64,000 nucleotides of DNA from Nocardia takedensis NBRC 100417 (GTDB lineage: Bacteria; Actinomycetota; Actinomycetes; Mycobacteriales; Mycobacteriaceae). The notes beneath the pieces are model-generated. The model searched no databases and was not told the origin of the DNA. It saw only the letters and a list, made by a program, of their open reading frames with translations. The translations under genes were made by a program, and so were the position numbers. Of the stretch, positions 17,875-26,030 are shown piece after piece (positions within the stretch are counted from its first letter, which is position 1; each line of letters opens with the position of its first letter). The stretch is taken from contig NZ_BAGG01000011.1 of the NCBI RefSeq assembly GCF_000308695.1, positions 1 to 64,000 on the forward strand, given 5' to 3'.

Positions 17875-19464
17875 TCACCGGCGCGGCGACTGCTCCGGGT
17901 AGACCTCCTCGTCGGTGGTGAGCAGCGCGCTGCCCGCCACCTGGCCCTGGGCCAGCGCCTCCAGGAACGCGCGCGCCCACCGGTCGACGTCGTGGGCCAG
18001 CACCTGACGGCGCAGCGAGCGCATCCGGCGGCGCTTGGTCTCCCGGTCGTCCTCGAGCGCGGAGACGATCGCGTCCTTCACACTGTCCAGATCGTGCGGA
18101 TTGCACAGATACGCCTGCCGCAATTCGGCCGCCGCGCCCGTGAACTCGCTCAACACCAGCGCGCCGTTGAGCCCGCTGTGACAGGCCACGTACTCCTTGG
18201 CGACCAGGTTCATGCCGTCGCGCAACGGCGTCACCAGCATGACGTCGGCCGCGACGAAGAACGCCAACAGTTCCTCCCGCGGAATCGGGCGGTGCAGATA
18301 GTGCACGACCGGGAAGCCGACCCGGGCGAACTCGCCGTTGATCCGACCCACCTGGCGTTCGATGTCGCCGCGCATCTGCTTGTAGCTCTCGACGCGCTCG
18401 CGACTCGGCGTGGCCAACTGCACCATCACCGTCTCGGTCGGGTCGAAGCGGCCCTCCAACAACAGTTCCTCGAGGGCGTTGAGGCGGATGTCGATGCCCT
18501 TGGTGTAATCGAGTCGGTCGACGCCGAGCAGGATGTTCTTCGGATTGCCCAGTTCCGCACGCAGTTTCGCGGCCCGCTCGCGCACCGAACGCCGCCGCGA
18601 ACTCTCGTCCATCTCCGCCGAGGAGATCGAGATCGGGAACGCGCCCACCCGCACCGTGCGGAAACCCACCTGCACCACACCGAGTTTCGAGCGCACCCCG
18701 ACGCTGCCGCGCGAAGTCGGCTGCCCCGCAAGACGTCTGGCGAGATACAGGAAGTTCTGCGCGCCGCCCGGCAGATGGAAACCGATCAGGTCCGCCCCCA
18801 GCAGACCCTCGATGATCTCGGTACGCCACGGCATCTGCATGAACAATTCGACCGGCGGGAACGGGATGTGCAGGAAGAAGCCGATCGTCAGATCCGGGCG
18901 CAACATGCGCAGCATCTTCGGCACCAACTGCAACTGGTAGTCCTGCACCCACACCGTCGCGCCCTCGGCTGCCACCTTCGCCGTCGCCTCCGCGAACCGG
19001 CGATTCACCGTCACATAGGCGGCCCACCACTCGCGATCGTAGGTGGGACGCACGATCACGTCGTGATACAGCGGCCACAGCGTGCCGTTGGAGAACCCCT
19101 CGTAGTAGTCGGCGACCTCTTGGCCCGACAACGTCACCGGATACAGTTCCAGGCCGTCCTCGATGATCGGATCGACCTCGACGTCGGCCACGCCCGCCCA
19201 GCCGACCCAAGCCCCCTTGTTGTTGCGCAGCACCGGTTCCAGCGCCGTCACCAGACCGCCGGGGCTGCGCTTCCACCGCTTCGTGCCGTCGGGCAGCCGC
19301 TCCAGATCCACGGGCAGTCGGTTGGCGACCACGACGAAACCCGAACCGCCCCCCTCGTTCTCGAGCGGATCCGCCGCCACCCCGGCCCCCGGATCGGCGG
19401 TGTCGGAATCCTCGGGCAGGGTGAGATCGGAATCGTCGGCGGGCTGGTCGGTCATCTGGTCCAC
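17875..19464 (-). CDS. otsA: Trehalose-6-phosphate synthase OtsA
   Basis: This 529-residue GT20 glycosyltransferase makes trehalose 6-phosphate from UDP-(or GDP/ADP-)glucose and glucose 6-phosphate, an early step to trehalose, which in this group is needed for mycolate transfer. Visible marks are [10 protein letters not shown] near the N-terminus, [22 protein letters not shown] in the middle and [14 protein letters not shown] toward the C-terminus. The GTG at 19464 is chosen because AAGGA lies 7 bp upstream; ATG 19455 would be too far from it. No otsB lies beside it. The location near mce4 matches M. tuberculosis Rv3490. Confidence 0.93.
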   Translation of the reverse strand: MDQMTDQPADDSDLTLPEDSDTADPGAGVAADPLENEGGGSGFVVVANRLPVDLERLPDGTKRWKRSPGGLVTALEPVLRNNKGAWVGWAGVADVEVDPIIEDGLELYPVTLSGQEVADYYEGFSNGTLWPLYHDVIVRPTYDREWWAAYVTVNRRFAEATAKVAAEGATVWVQDYQLQLVPKMLRMLRPDLTIGFFLHIPFPPVELFMQMPWRTEIIEGLLGADLIGFHLPGGAQNFLYLARRLAGQPTSRGSVGVRSKLGVVQVGFRTVRVGAFPISISSAEMDESSRRRSVRERAAKLRAELGNPKNILLGVDRLDYTKGIDIRLNALEELLLEGRFDPTETVMVQLATPSRERVESYKQMRGDIERQVGRINGEFARVGFPVVHYLHRPIPREELLAFFVAADVMLVTPLRDGMNLVAKEYVACHSGLNGALVLSEFTGAAAELRQAYLCNPHDLDSVKDAIVSALEDDRETKRRRMRSLRRQVLAHDVDRWARAFLEALAQGQVAGSALLTTDEEVYPEQSPRR

Positions 19465-19649
19465 TCACGCATCCTTGTTCTATTGGCGGCGGTAGCGGTG
19501 CCGACCGCCTCCGGGACCCGACGCCCACCGCGCGGTGTGCGTCGCTCATTCCGGTGTGCAGTTGTCAGGATCGTTCGACGGCCTCGTCGACGCCGAGCGG
19601 GCTGGGATCGCCGGGCGAACCGATATCGCCGTGCGGCGGGATCAGGTCG

Positions 19650-19820
19650 TCACTCGCCCCGGCCGTTGGGGCCGATGCCCAGCATCGACAACAGCATCCG
19701 GCACTCGTCGGCGTCCTCCGCGTAGGCCGCGACGACGCGCTGGGCCTGACGTGCGGTTTCGTCGGCGAGTGGTTCCAGGTCGTCGTCCGCGATGTCGTTC
19801 GCGCTACCCTTCGCGGCCAT
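19650..19820 (-). CDS. Small conserved acidic protein (Rv3489-like position)
   Basis: This 56-residue protein, MAAKGSANDIADDDLEPLAD to SMLGIGPNGRGE, starts at ATG 19820 behind a strong ribosome site (GGGAGGA, 8-nt spacing). It is acidic and probably helical, with one Cys. It lies just upstream of otsA on the same strand, like the tiny unknown gene Rv3489 next to otsA in M. tuberculosis. Function is unknown; conservation of position suggests a real gene. Confidence 0.7.
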   Translation of the reverse strand: MAAKGSANDIADDDLEPLADETARQAQRVVAAYAEDADECRMLLSMLGIGPNGRGE

Positions 19821-20018
19821 AGCAAGTCCTCCCGGCTCAATACGCTCGTACGTGCGAATAGTCAATGGTATATGGCCCGGGTGAAGCGCCGCCGCACCCG
19901 GATGCTTCCGAGTACCCCGCCTCACTGCGTCCACGCCCGCCTGCCTATACCGTGGGAAGGTCCGAGGCGGCCGTGGACCGGGCCGCGCGCCGGTACCGAC
20001 TGCACGAAAGGGGCGACA

Positions 20019-20837
20019 ATGCCGCTCGCCACGGTGAACGGAATATCCCTCAACTACCAGGTCAAGGGCGACCGGGCCAAGGGGACGGCGCCGCTGGTCG
20101 TGATGATCATGGGCACCGGCAGCCCCGGCCGGGTGTGGGAACTGCACCAGGTCCCCGCCCTCGTCGCCGCCGGATACCGGGTGTGCACCTTCGACAACCG
20201 CGGCATCGCGCCCTCCCACGAGGCCGCGGGCGGCATCGCCATCGAAGACCTGGTCGCCGACACCGCCGCCCTGATCGAACTGCTCGACGAAGGCCCCGCG
20301 CTGGTCGTCGGCACCTCGATGGGCGCGCGCGTCGCCCAGGAACTGGCGCTGGCCCGGCCCGAACTGGTCCGCAAAGCCGTCTTCATGGCAGGTCACGGCC
20401 GACTCGACCAATTCCAGAAGACCCTCTCCCTCGGCGAACACGACCTCGACGCGAGCGGCGTGCGATTGCCCGCCAAATACGAGGCCGCCGTGACCGCCGT
20501 GATGAACCTGTCGCCCGCCACCATGGCCCAGCCCAACGCCGCCCGCGACTGGCTCGACCTGTTCGAGTTCACCGGCGGCCCCGTCACGCCGGGAATTCGC
20601 GCGCAACGCCGCATGGACCACGACTTCGATCGCCTCAACGCCTACCGCGCCATCACCGTGCCATGCCTGTCCATCGGTTTCGCCGACGACCGGATGATCC
20701 CGCCCTACCTCTCCCGCGAGGTCGCCGAAGCCATCCCCGGCGCCCGCTACCAGGAGATTCCCGAAGCGGGCCACTTCGGCTACCTGGAGAAGCCCGACGA
20801 GGTCAACAAGATCCTGCTCGAATACTTCGCCGCCTGA
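20019..20837 (+). CDS. Alpha/beta-fold hydrolase
   Basis: This 272-residue alpha/beta hydrolase starts at ATG 20019 behind AAAGGGG. An oxyanion segment MIMGTGSPG occurs near residue 30, the nucleophile elbow GTSMGA (Ser near residue 108), a later Asp in FADDRM, and the catalytic His in EAGHFGYLEKP near residue 255. Closest in look to the non-heme haloperoxidase/BpoC/MenH-like group. The substrate is unknown and the neighbours give no clue. Probably transcribed alone. Confidence 0.8.
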   Translation: MPLATVNGISLNYQVKGDRAKGTAPLVVMIMGTGSPGRVWELHQVPALVAAGYRVCTFDNRGIAPSHEAAGGIAIEDLVADTAALIELLDEGPALVVGTSMGARVAQELALARPELVRKAVFMAGHGRLDQFQKTLSLGEHDLDASGVRLPAKYEAAVTAVMNLSPATMAQPNAARDWLDLFEFTGGPVTPGIRAQRRMDHDFDRLNAYRAITVPCLSIGFADDRMIPPYLSREVAEAIPGARYQEIPEAGHFGYLEKPDEVNKILLEYFAA

Positions 20838-21027
20838 CCCGCCCGACCGGACGGGTCGCACCGAACCGACGACCGAGGTAACCGCCTGCGCGTAACGTCT
20901 CCCTTGCTAGGGTCGACACACGCTCGGGGAGTCATCCGGGGCAGGACGCGTGTACCGCACGGTCCCCGCGCCGGAAGAACCCAGGAGCAGTATCCCGTAT
21001 ACCGCGCCAGTATCCAGTGAGGTGAAA

Positions 21028-21270
21028 TTGAGCACCAACCCCTTCGATGACGAAGACGGCCGCTTCTTCGTCTTGGTCAACGACGAGGAACAGCATTCCC
21101 TGTGGCCGGCCTTCGCGGAGGTCCCGGCCGGATGGCGAGTCGTGTTCGGTGAGGACAGCCGCGCTGCCTGCGTCGAATACGTCGAGAAGAACTGGACCGA
21201 CATGCGTCCGAAGAGTCTGCGCGACGCCATGGCCGCCGATGACGCGGCCCGTCAGGGCGCCCAGTCCTGA
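21028..21270 (+). CDS. mbtH: MbtH-like NRPS accessory protein
   Basis: This 80-residue MbtH-family protein activates adenylation domains of non-ribosomal peptide synthetases. All hallmarks are present: [19 protein letters not shown] at the start, the Trp-containing [12 protein letters not shown] and NWTDMRP. TTG 21028 is chosen as start because it gives the family's usual N-terminus and has GTGAGG 5 bp upstream; GTG 21022 is possible, while the longer frame from 20950 is not typical. No NRPS is in the window, so it acts in trans on synthetases elsewhere or its cluster has been split. Confidence 0.88.
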   Translation: MSTNPFDDEDGRFFVLVNDEEQHSLWPAFAEVPAGWRVVFGEDSRAACVEYVEKNWTDMRPKSLRDAMAADDAARQGAQS

Positions 21271-21315
21271 CCCCGGCTCCGATACTGCGCCGGGAACGCT
21301 GTTCGACTGCCACCG

Positions 21316-21346
21316 CCGCGTGACACCGCAATCAGGTGTCACGCGG
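21316..21346 (+). terminator. Hairpin after mbtH
   Basis: A perfect 12-bp stem (CCGCGTGACACC / GGTGTCACGCGG) with a 7-nt loop lies 45 bp after the mbtH stop. No T run follows, but its position suits a terminator insulating the tRNA promoter. Confidence 0.6.
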
Positions 21347-21360
21347 CCGGTGCGCACCGC

Positions 21361-21366
21361 TATGAT
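21361..21366 (+). promoter_or_regulatory. Probable -10 box of the tRNA-Thr promoter
   Basis: TATGAT lies 28 bp before the first tRNA base, suitable for transcription starting 20 or so bases ahead of the mature 5' end. No convincing -35 box was seen. Confidence 0.5.
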
Positions 21367-21393
21367 GTCCACCGGCCGCGGTTACACCGCCCC

Positions 21394-21465
21394 GCCTCCT
21401 TAGCTCAGTGGTAGAGCACTCGCCTTGTAAGCGAAAGGTCGTCAGTTCAATCCTGACAGGGGGCT
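21394..21465 (+). tRNA. tRNA-Thr (anticodon TGT)
   Basis: A complete cloverleaf can be drawn. The acceptor stem is GCCTCCT with AGGGGGC (one G-U pair), the D arm contains TAGCTCAGTGGTAGAGC, the anticodon loop CTTGTAA carries TGT, and the T arm contains GGTTCAA-like GTTCAATCC. CCA is not encoded. The 3' half, from the anticodon stem on, is part of the 46-bp attachment site of the adjacent integrative element, so the present 3' half came from the element and keeps the tRNA functional. Confidence 0.93.
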
Positions 21466-21468
21466 CTT
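21423..21468 (+). repeat. attL: 46-bp attachment-site copy in tRNA-Thr
   Basis: The 46 bases beginning CCTTGTAAGCGAAAGG and ending GGGGGCTCTT are identical to 40792-40837. Bases just outside differ on both sides. This copy completes the tRNA and marks the left end of the element. Confidence 0.95.
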
Positions 21469-21472
21469 TCCC

Positions 21473-21506
21473 TGCCTGACCTGGTAAAACAGGTCAGGCA
21501 TTTTTG
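21473..21506 (+). terminator. Intrinsic terminator just inside the element
   Basis: An 11-bp perfect stem (TGCCTGACCTG / CAGGTCAGGCA), 6-nt loop and TTTTTG follow attL directly. It would stop tRNA read-through before the integrase gene, and belongs to the element because nothing like it follows attR. Confidence 0.85.
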
Positions 21507-21560
21507 TTGTCTGGGTCAGCACAACGCTCGAACAACGCTAAACTTTGATACCGTCGAGGC

Positions 21561-22511
21561 ATGACGCCGTCGCGAACGAGGCAGCCCCGCAACCTCAACG
21601 CGGGCGTCTTCGAGCCCGAGATTCGGTCCTTCAAGCTGCACCTGAACGCCGAAGGCAAGTCGTCCAAGACCGTGAACACCTACGTGGAGGCGGTCCAGTG
21701 GTTCGCCGGTGAGCACCTCTGCGCCGAGACCGAGCACGCCGATTGGGCCGACGTGAACGCGGAGGACGTCAAGCGGTGGATGACATGGCTCTTGGGCCGC
21801 TACTCGGACAGCTACGCGAACAACCAGTACCGAGCGTTGCAGCAGTTCTTCAAGTGGTACGCCGCGGAGGAGGAACTGCCGAACCCGATGAGCAAGATGC
21901 GACCGCCGAAGGTCAAAGAGAAGGTCGTGCCGGTGTTTACGGCCGAGGAACTCGCGGCGTTGTCACGGACCTGTCGAGGCAAGACGTTCGTTGACCGCCG
22001 AGATCAGGCGATCATCGAGTTGTTCAAGGCGACCGGGATTCGACTGTTCGAGATGGCCGGAATCACGTACGACCCGAACTCGCCGGAGGGCGGCGACATC
22101 GACCTGGACCGCCGCGAATTGCTGGTCCGCGGGAAGGGCGGCAAAGAGCGTCGGTGCAAGTTCGGGTTCGAGGCCGCGCGCGCAATCGATCGCTATGTGC
22201 GCCTTCGGTCGAAACATGCTCGCGCACAGAGTCCTCTGCTGTGGCTGGGCGTCAACAATCGGCAGCCGATGACCGAGGACGGTATCTATCAGATGATCGT
22301 GCGCCGCGGTCAGGACTGCGGCGTAGTCGTCCATCCGCACAAGTTCCGGCACCACTTCTCGCACACCTGGCTCGACAACGGCGGTGGTGAAGGCGATCTG
22401 ATGGAATTGAACGGTTGGACATCGCCGCAGATGCTCGCCCGCTATGGCGCGAGCGCGCGGAACGCCCGGGCTCGTCGCACCTACGACAGGATCATGTCGC
22501 CCGAGAAGTAG
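21561..22511 (+). CDS. int: Tyrosine recombinase (element integrase)
   Basis: This 316-residue tyrosine recombinase has a SAM-like N-terminal DNA-binding domain (about residues 15-110) and a catalytic domain (about 123-310). Catalytic residues visible are R161 (TGIRLFEMAG), K195 (GKGGKER), H260 and R263 (HPHKFRH), W286 in the His/Trp position (NGWTSP) and nucleophile Y295. It should integrate the element at the tRNA-Thr 3' end and, with an Xis, excise it. The gene lies 93 bp from attL and reads away from it. The start ATG 21561 has only a weak GAGG in front. Confidence 0.93.
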   Translation: MTPSRTRQPRNLNAGVFEPEIRSFKLHLNAEGKSSKTVNTYVEAVQWFAGEHLCAETEHADWADVNAEDVKRWMTWLLGRYSDSYANNQYRALQQFFKWYAAEEELPNPMSKMRPPKVKEKVVPVFTAEELAALSRTCRGKTFVDRRDQAIIELFKATGIRLFEMAGITYDPNSPEGGDIDLDRRELLVRGKGGKERRCKFGFEAARAIDRYVRLRSKHARAQSPLLWLGVNNRQPMTEDGIYQMIVRRGQDCGVVVHPHKFRHHFSHTWLDNGGGEGDLMELNGWTSPQMLARYGASARNARARRTYDRIMSPEK

Positions 22512-22571
22512 CGGACGGCGAAGCGGGACATTCGGACGGTGGCTAGGCCGGTCTCTCGGCAGAATGGACGC

Positions 22572-23405
22572 ATGACGTCCTTCGCATTGTCTCCGAGTCG
22601 ACGTGACGAGCTAGCCGCCCTACTCGGGGACGAGGTGAGGTTGCAGGTCGAGTATCCGAAGGTCGCGGAGTACCTCGACACCGCCGCGGCCTTACCGGTC
22701 GGAGATCCGGATGAGGCGCGTCTGCTGGATCTGCGCATGCTGCATTTTCTGACCGGCGGTGCCAGTAGCAACCCGTATTGGGACGTGCTCGAGCCGCTCG
22801 TGTCGGCCGGTGTCGAAGGCCGCTCTGTGGGTTCTCCGGGTGAGGGCCGCGCCCGCCTGGTCTATGCGCAGACGGTTCTCCAAGAGACCTACGCCTATGC
22901 CGTTCCATCGCCCGAAACGCTGGAATGGATCGGCTCCTCGGTCGGCACGCGTGGACTGTGCGAGATCGGTGCGGGCCGCGGGTACTGGGCCGGTTTGCTC
23001 GCTGAGCGAGGAATCGACGTTCGCGCTTTTGATTCCGAGCCGCCGGACTTCGTGGCGAATCCTTCGTTCCCCGAAGCGGTTGGCCGCCGCGCTGTCTGGC
23101 ATCCGGTCGAAGGACTGCCGGACCTCGAGTCCGCTTGGCCGGAGAACGATCTGGGCGACCGCGTGCTGTTCCTGTGTTGGCCGCCGGGGTGGGGCGATCC
23201 GATGTCGGTCACGTCGTTGCGCGACTATGCCGAAGCCGGCGGGGACCATCTGATCTATATCGGTGAGCCTCGCGGCGGCAAGACCGCGACGGACGAGTTC
23301 TTCGATGAACTGGCCGACGCGTGGACGCTCGACGCACAGGACGAGTCGTTTGTTTCGTGGTGGAACCTGGACGACGTCGCGCAGTCCTGGCGGCGGCGCC
23401 GGTAA
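22572..23405 (+). CDS. Putative SAM-dependent methyltransferase-like protein
   Basis: This encodes a 277-residue cytosolic protein. The middle holds a class I methyltransferase-like motif I (LCEIGAGRGYWAGLLAERG, near residue 137) with an acidic residue after the second strand (AFDSEPP) and the segment LFLCWPPGWGDP, a motif seen in uncharacterised Rossmann proteins. The substrate is unknown. ATG 22572 is taken; GTG 22539 is possible. It sits between integrase and the GntR repressor, a place where AICEs carry variable genes, and is unrelated to the C5 methyltransferase further right. Confidence 0.65.
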   Translation: MTSFALSPSRRDELAALLGDEVRLQVEYPKVAEYLDTAAALPVGDPDEARLLDLRMLHFLTGGASSNPYWDVLEPLVSAGVEGRSVGSPGEGRARLVYAQTVLQETYAYAVPSPETLEWIGSSVGTRGLCEIGAGRGYWAGLLAERGIDVRAFDSEPPDFVANPSFPEAVGRRAVWHPVEGLPDLESAWPENDLGDRVLFLCWPPGWGDPMSVTSLRDYAEAGGDHLIYIGEPRGGKTATDEFFDELADAWTLDAQDESFVSWWNLDDVAQSWRRRR

Positions 23406-23466
23406 TACGAAACGCGGACTTGGTCGGTTCCTGCCGGCGTGTTCGGGCAGCGGCGGTACATTTCTC

Positions 23467-23480
23467 CTGCGTATACGCAG
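23467..23480. promoter_or_regulatory. Palindromic operator upstream of the GntR gene
   Basis: CTGCGTATACGCAG is a perfect 14-bp palindrome, 39 bp before the repressor start. The same core recurs four times upstream of the Xis-like gene, so autoregulation is likely. Confidence 0.75.
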
Positions 23481-23519
23481 CGATCGGCTGCGTGCGGAAC
23501 AGGAAGGGGTGCGTTTCCG

Positions 23520-24194
23520 ATGGCGGAACCGAAGTACGTCGCAATCGCGAACAAGTACGCCGCGGACATCCGGAAAGGGGTGATACCTCCGAACGTGTGG
23601 CTGCCGAGTTTGGCTGAGATCGCCCGCGAGAACGAGGTATCCGAGATCGTCGCGCGGAAGGCGATCGGCCAACTCCGTCGATGGGGGTTGGTGCAGACCA
23701 TCGAACGGCGGGGAACGCAGGTCGTCGCGCGGCGGAACGACACCCGAATCGCGCCCGAGAGGCAGATGGAAAGTCCGGAGACCACCTATGGCACCGAAGC
23801 GGCGGACGGCGAGGAGGTGGTGATCGATCGCGACGAGCGCGAGTTAGTCGCTGACGAGGAGTTGGCCGATGCGTTCGGGATTGCGGTCGGTGAGCCCCTG
23901 GTGCACGTGGTGGTACGAGCGTCGGTAGGGGAGCGGCCGGTGTCTATCTCGGACACGTACCACCTTCCAGGCGAGTCGCCGCCGGAGGCGGACTTCCTCG
24001 AGGAGGAACTGTCCGAGCGAGTGCCGGAGTCGACGCACGCCGAATGGCTCGGCACGCCGCCGGGTGAGCCGATTGTGACGATCAAACAGCGGTTCCTCAC
24101 GTCTGGGGACCGACTTCTCATGAGGTCCGAGGTCTCGTACGCGCCCGGACGCTACCGAGCGTTCTCCTTCAGGATGGCACTCGAACGAACCTGA
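23520..24194 (+). CDS. GntR/HutC-family transcriptional repressor (KorSA-like)
   Basis: This 224-residue regulator has an N-terminal winged helix (residues 5-75, with WLPSLAEIARENEVSEIVARK) and a C-terminal UTRA ligand domain (about residues 95-220). ATG 23520 lies 9 nt after AGGAAGGGG; the longer frame begins inside the operator. In pSAM2-type AICEs a GntR protein (KorSA) holds excision, replication and transfer in check. The palindrome TGCGTATACGCA before this gene and the cluster before the next operon are the obvious binding sites. An intrinsic terminator follows it. Confidence 0.85.
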   Translation: MAEPKYVAIANKYAADIRKGVIPPNVWLPSLAEIARENEVSEIVARKAIGQLRRWGLVQTIERRGTQVVARRNDTRIAPERQMESPETTYGTEAADGEEVVIDRDERELVADEELADAFGIAVGEPLVHVVVRASVGERPVSISDTYHLPGESPPEADFLEEELSERVPESTHAEWLGTPPGEPIVTIKQRFLTSGDRLLMRSEVSYAPGRYRAFSFRMALERT

Positions 24195-24223
24195 CCGCGA
24201 AGCTAGACCGCAAGTCTGTCAAT

Positions 24224-24255
24224 AGCCCTGATCAGTCCGCTGATCAGGGCTTTTT
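24224..24255 (+). terminator. Intrinsic terminator after the GntR gene
   Basis: AGCCCTGATCAG and CTGATCAGGGCT form a 12-bp stem with loop TCCG, followed by a run of T. It ends the repressor transcript 30 bp past its stop codon and separates it from the operator cluster of the next operon. Confidence 0.85.
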
Positions 24256-24271
24256 CATGCCTACCTCATTC

Positions 24272-24330
24272 TGCGTATACGCAACCATTGTGTGTATACG
24301 CAACTGCGTATACGGTCTTGCGTATACACA
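24272..24330. promoter_or_regulatory. Cluster of four GntR operators controlling the transfer operon
   Basis: Four 12-bp sites with core GTATAC lie at 24272-24283 (TGCGTATACGCA, perfect), 24291-24302 (TGTGTATACGCA), 24305-24316 (TGCGTATACGGT) and 24319-24330 (TGCGTATACACA). Start spacings are 19, 14 and 14 bp. The cluster ends 26 bp before the Xis-like start, where a promoter should be, and fits cooperative repression of the whole downstream operon. Confidence 0.8.
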
Positions 24331-24355
24331 CGAAGCGCACGAGGAAGGCACTGCA

Positions 24356-24565
24356 TTGGCAAGCACACAGCAGGGTTCGGCGAGGTCGAACCTCATCAGA
24401 CTCAAAGAAGCCGGGGAGTTGGTCGGCATGCATCCGACGACCATTCGCCGGTGGATCAACCGCGGCCTGTTGCAGGCCGTCAAGATCGGCCCTCGAGTGA
24501 TCAAGGTCGAGCGTGACGACGTGCTCGCCGTCCTTCGTCCGCTCGAAAACGGGAGTGCGAAATGA
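24356..24565 (+). CDS. xis: Excisionase-like helix-turn-helix protein
   Basis: This 69-residue DNA-binding protein is of the AlpA/MerR-like excisionase group (HTH_17). It has LIRLKEAGELVGMHPTTIRR followed by WINRGLLQAVKIG. TTG 24356 is chosen because GAGGAAGG lies 8 nt upstream; earlier in-frame codons would be inside the operators. Likely role: directionality factor for excision or a small activator. It is the first gene of a chain of overlapping genes, immediately behind the operator cluster, so its expression would follow release of the GntR repressor. Confidence 0.78.
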   Translation: MASTQQGSARSNLIRLKEAGELVGMHPTTIRRWINRGLLQAVKIGPRVIKVERDDVLAVLRPLENGSAK

Positions 24566-24834
24566 GCACCCCGACCGAGCGAAAGTTGCAGGCGCGGATC
24601 GCCGCCCACGAGTCCTGGGCACACACCCCCGATCGGACCGCGCGCACCGCGAAGGCGCGCGCCGCGATGGACGACAAGTTCAACCGCTTGGTCGATCCAG
24701 ACGGACTGCTCTCGCCCGAGGAGCGGGCGTTCCGCGCGGATCAGGCGCGACGGGCGCACTACGGCCGGTTGGCACTCAAGTCGGCCAAGTCGCGTCGTGC
24801 GCGGCGCGAACGCCGGACCGGCGGTGAGCGGTGA
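24562..24834 (+). CDS. Small basic hypothetical protein
   Basis: This is a 90-residue, strongly basic, mostly helical protein (MSTPTERKLQARIAAHESWA, ending SRRARRERRTGGER). It starts at an ATGA overlap with the xis-like gene and its stop overlaps the next start. No family is recognised with confidence; similar small basic proteins follow xis in many AICEs. Nucleic-acid binding is possible from charge alone. Confidence 0.7.
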   Translation: MSTPTERKLQARIAAHESWAHTPDRTARTAKARAAMDDKFNRLVDPDGLLSPEERAFRADQARRAHYGRLALKSAKSRRARRERRTGGER

Positions 24835-24980
24835 TGCGGGCGCGGACGTTCGGTCTCGCGGTCGCTGCGGTGGCGGTGGGCTACATGATGCTGACTGCGC
24901 CGGACCTGGCCGGGTTCGTGCTGATGGTCGGCGGCGCGGTGTGGTTCTGGCGGATGGTGCGTCGGTCGGGGGTGCGGTGA
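24834..24980 (+). CDS. Very small two-helix membrane protein
   Basis: This 48-residue frame reads MRARTFGLAVAAVAVGY at the start and ends MVRRSGVR. Its ATG shares the base of the preceding TGA (TGATG) and its own TGA overlaps the following ATG in the same way, so it is locked into the operon by coupling on both sides. Two hydrophobic stretches (residues 6-20 and 26-39) predict a hairpin in the membrane with basic ends. Function unknown. Confidence 0.7.
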   Translation: MRARTFGLAVAAVAVGYMMLTAPDLAGFVLMVGGAVWFWRMVRRSGVR

Positions 24981-25411
24981 TGAACGAGCCGTTCCACGAT
25001 CCGGTGGATTTGTTCGATGAGTTGGATTCGATCGTTCGTGCGCAGGAGTTGTTGCGGCAGCGGATGGTCGCGTTGCAGGCGAAGTATCGGGCGTTGCAGC
25101 CCTACGCGGAGGCGGGGCGTTTCGACAAGCTCGACGCCAATGGGTGGCCGACGGAGTTCGGTGCGGTCAATGTCGAGCACACGGCGATCGGCCTGGGTGA
25201 TGCCGCGCGGCTGGCGGGCGGTGTCTACGACTACGGCCTGAGGCGCACTTGCGACTTGGCCGAGAAGGTGCGTGAGTACCCGCGACGGCCGCAGCACTCC
25301 GAGCGGGGATCCGACCGCGGTGATTCGTCGTCGCCGAGCGCGCTGGCCGAGTACGGGCCGAGCACACGGGGTGTGGACCGGAACGACTCGGATCCGGGGT
25401 GGTTGCGGTGA
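24980..25411 (+). CDS. Hypothetical AICE protein
   Basis: This 143-residue hydrophilic protein has an acidic N-terminus (MNEPFHDPVDLFDELD), a helical region to about residue 60, and a disordered Ser/Arg/Asp-rich tail. It is coupled to its neighbours by TGATG and GTGA overlaps. No domain recognised. Position between xis and the translocase suggests an accessory of transfer or replication, without direct evidence. Confidence 0.65.
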   Translation: MNEPFHDPVDLFDELDSIVRAQELLRQRMVALQAKYRALQPYAEAGRFDKLDANGWPTEFGAVNVEHTAIGLGDAARLAGGVYDYGLRRTCDLAEKVREYPRRPQHSERGSDRGDSSSPSALAEYGPSTRGVDRNDSDPGWLR

Positions 25412-25752
25412 GCGGGTGGCGGCAGGAGCCGCCGATCCAGCACGGCTACGCGGTAGCGCAGTTCGATCGTGGGCGTGGTGTCGGGCACAGCGCGTTGTCC
25501 TCGATGGCGGGTCCGGAGTTCTCCGGGGTGGGGACGGTGTACGCGCCGCTGAACGCGTTGCCGGTGACGCCTCGGTTGATCGTGCTCACGGTCCTGGTCG
25601 TGGTCGGGATGGGCGGGTGCACCGCGGCGTGGATCGATCAGCAGGACTACGTCCCGTCGCCGAACATCTGCCGCGCGGTGGACGCGGGAGTTCCCGCGGA
25701 GAAGCCGGGAACCTGTGTCCCGGCCGATCAGGTGTCGGAGGTGGCGCGATGA
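25408..25752 (+). CDS. Hypothetical single-pass membrane protein
   Basis: This 114-residue protein starts at GTG 25408 inside the stop of the previous gene. There is one hydrophobic helix (about residues 54-72, LIVLTVLVVVGMGGC) flanked by a hydrophilic N-terminal half and a short extracytoplasmic tail with two Cys (NICRAV, GTCVPA) that could form a disulfide. No family recognised. Coupled by ATGA-type overlap to the next gene. Confidence 0.65.
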   Translation: MSGWRQEPPIQHGYAVAQFDRGRGVGHSALSSMAGPEFSGVGTVYAPLNALPVTPRLIVLTVLVVVGMGGCTAAWIDQQDYVPSPNICRAVDAGVPAEKPGTCVPADQVSEVAR

Positions 25753-26030
25753 GCCGCCGCAGCACCACTCGCCGGGAACCGCCGCGCTCGGAGGGCGTGC
25801 CGACGCCGATCGCTGATCTGCCGCACCTGGCGGAAGCCGCGCGGCGGCTCGGTCAGACCGATCGGGTGATCTGCGTCGATTACCCGGAGCCGCAGTCGCC
25901 GGTCCGGACGCCGGGCCGCCGGATCGGTCAGTGGTTGGCCTCGGGCGAACTGCTGACCGACCGGTCCGGCAATGCCGTCGCCGGGGCGGTGGCCCGGTCG
26001 GATGCGACGCGGGACGGGGCCGAACGGTGA
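25749..26030 (+). CDS. Hypothetical small AICE protein
   Basis: This 93-residue hydrophilic protein (MSRRSTTRREPPRSEGVPTP) with a short core DRVICVDYPEP contains no recognisable domain. The C-terminal motif SGNAVAGAVAR resembles the RPGNAVAAALARR end of the next gene product and the SAGNALATALANN end of the gene product ending at 33625, so this tail motif recurs among proteins of this element. Confidence 0.62.
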   Translation: MSRRSTTRREPPRSEGVPTPIADLPHLAEAARRLGQTDRVICVDYPEPQSPVRTPGRRIGQWLASGELLTDRSGNAVAGAVARSDATRDGAER

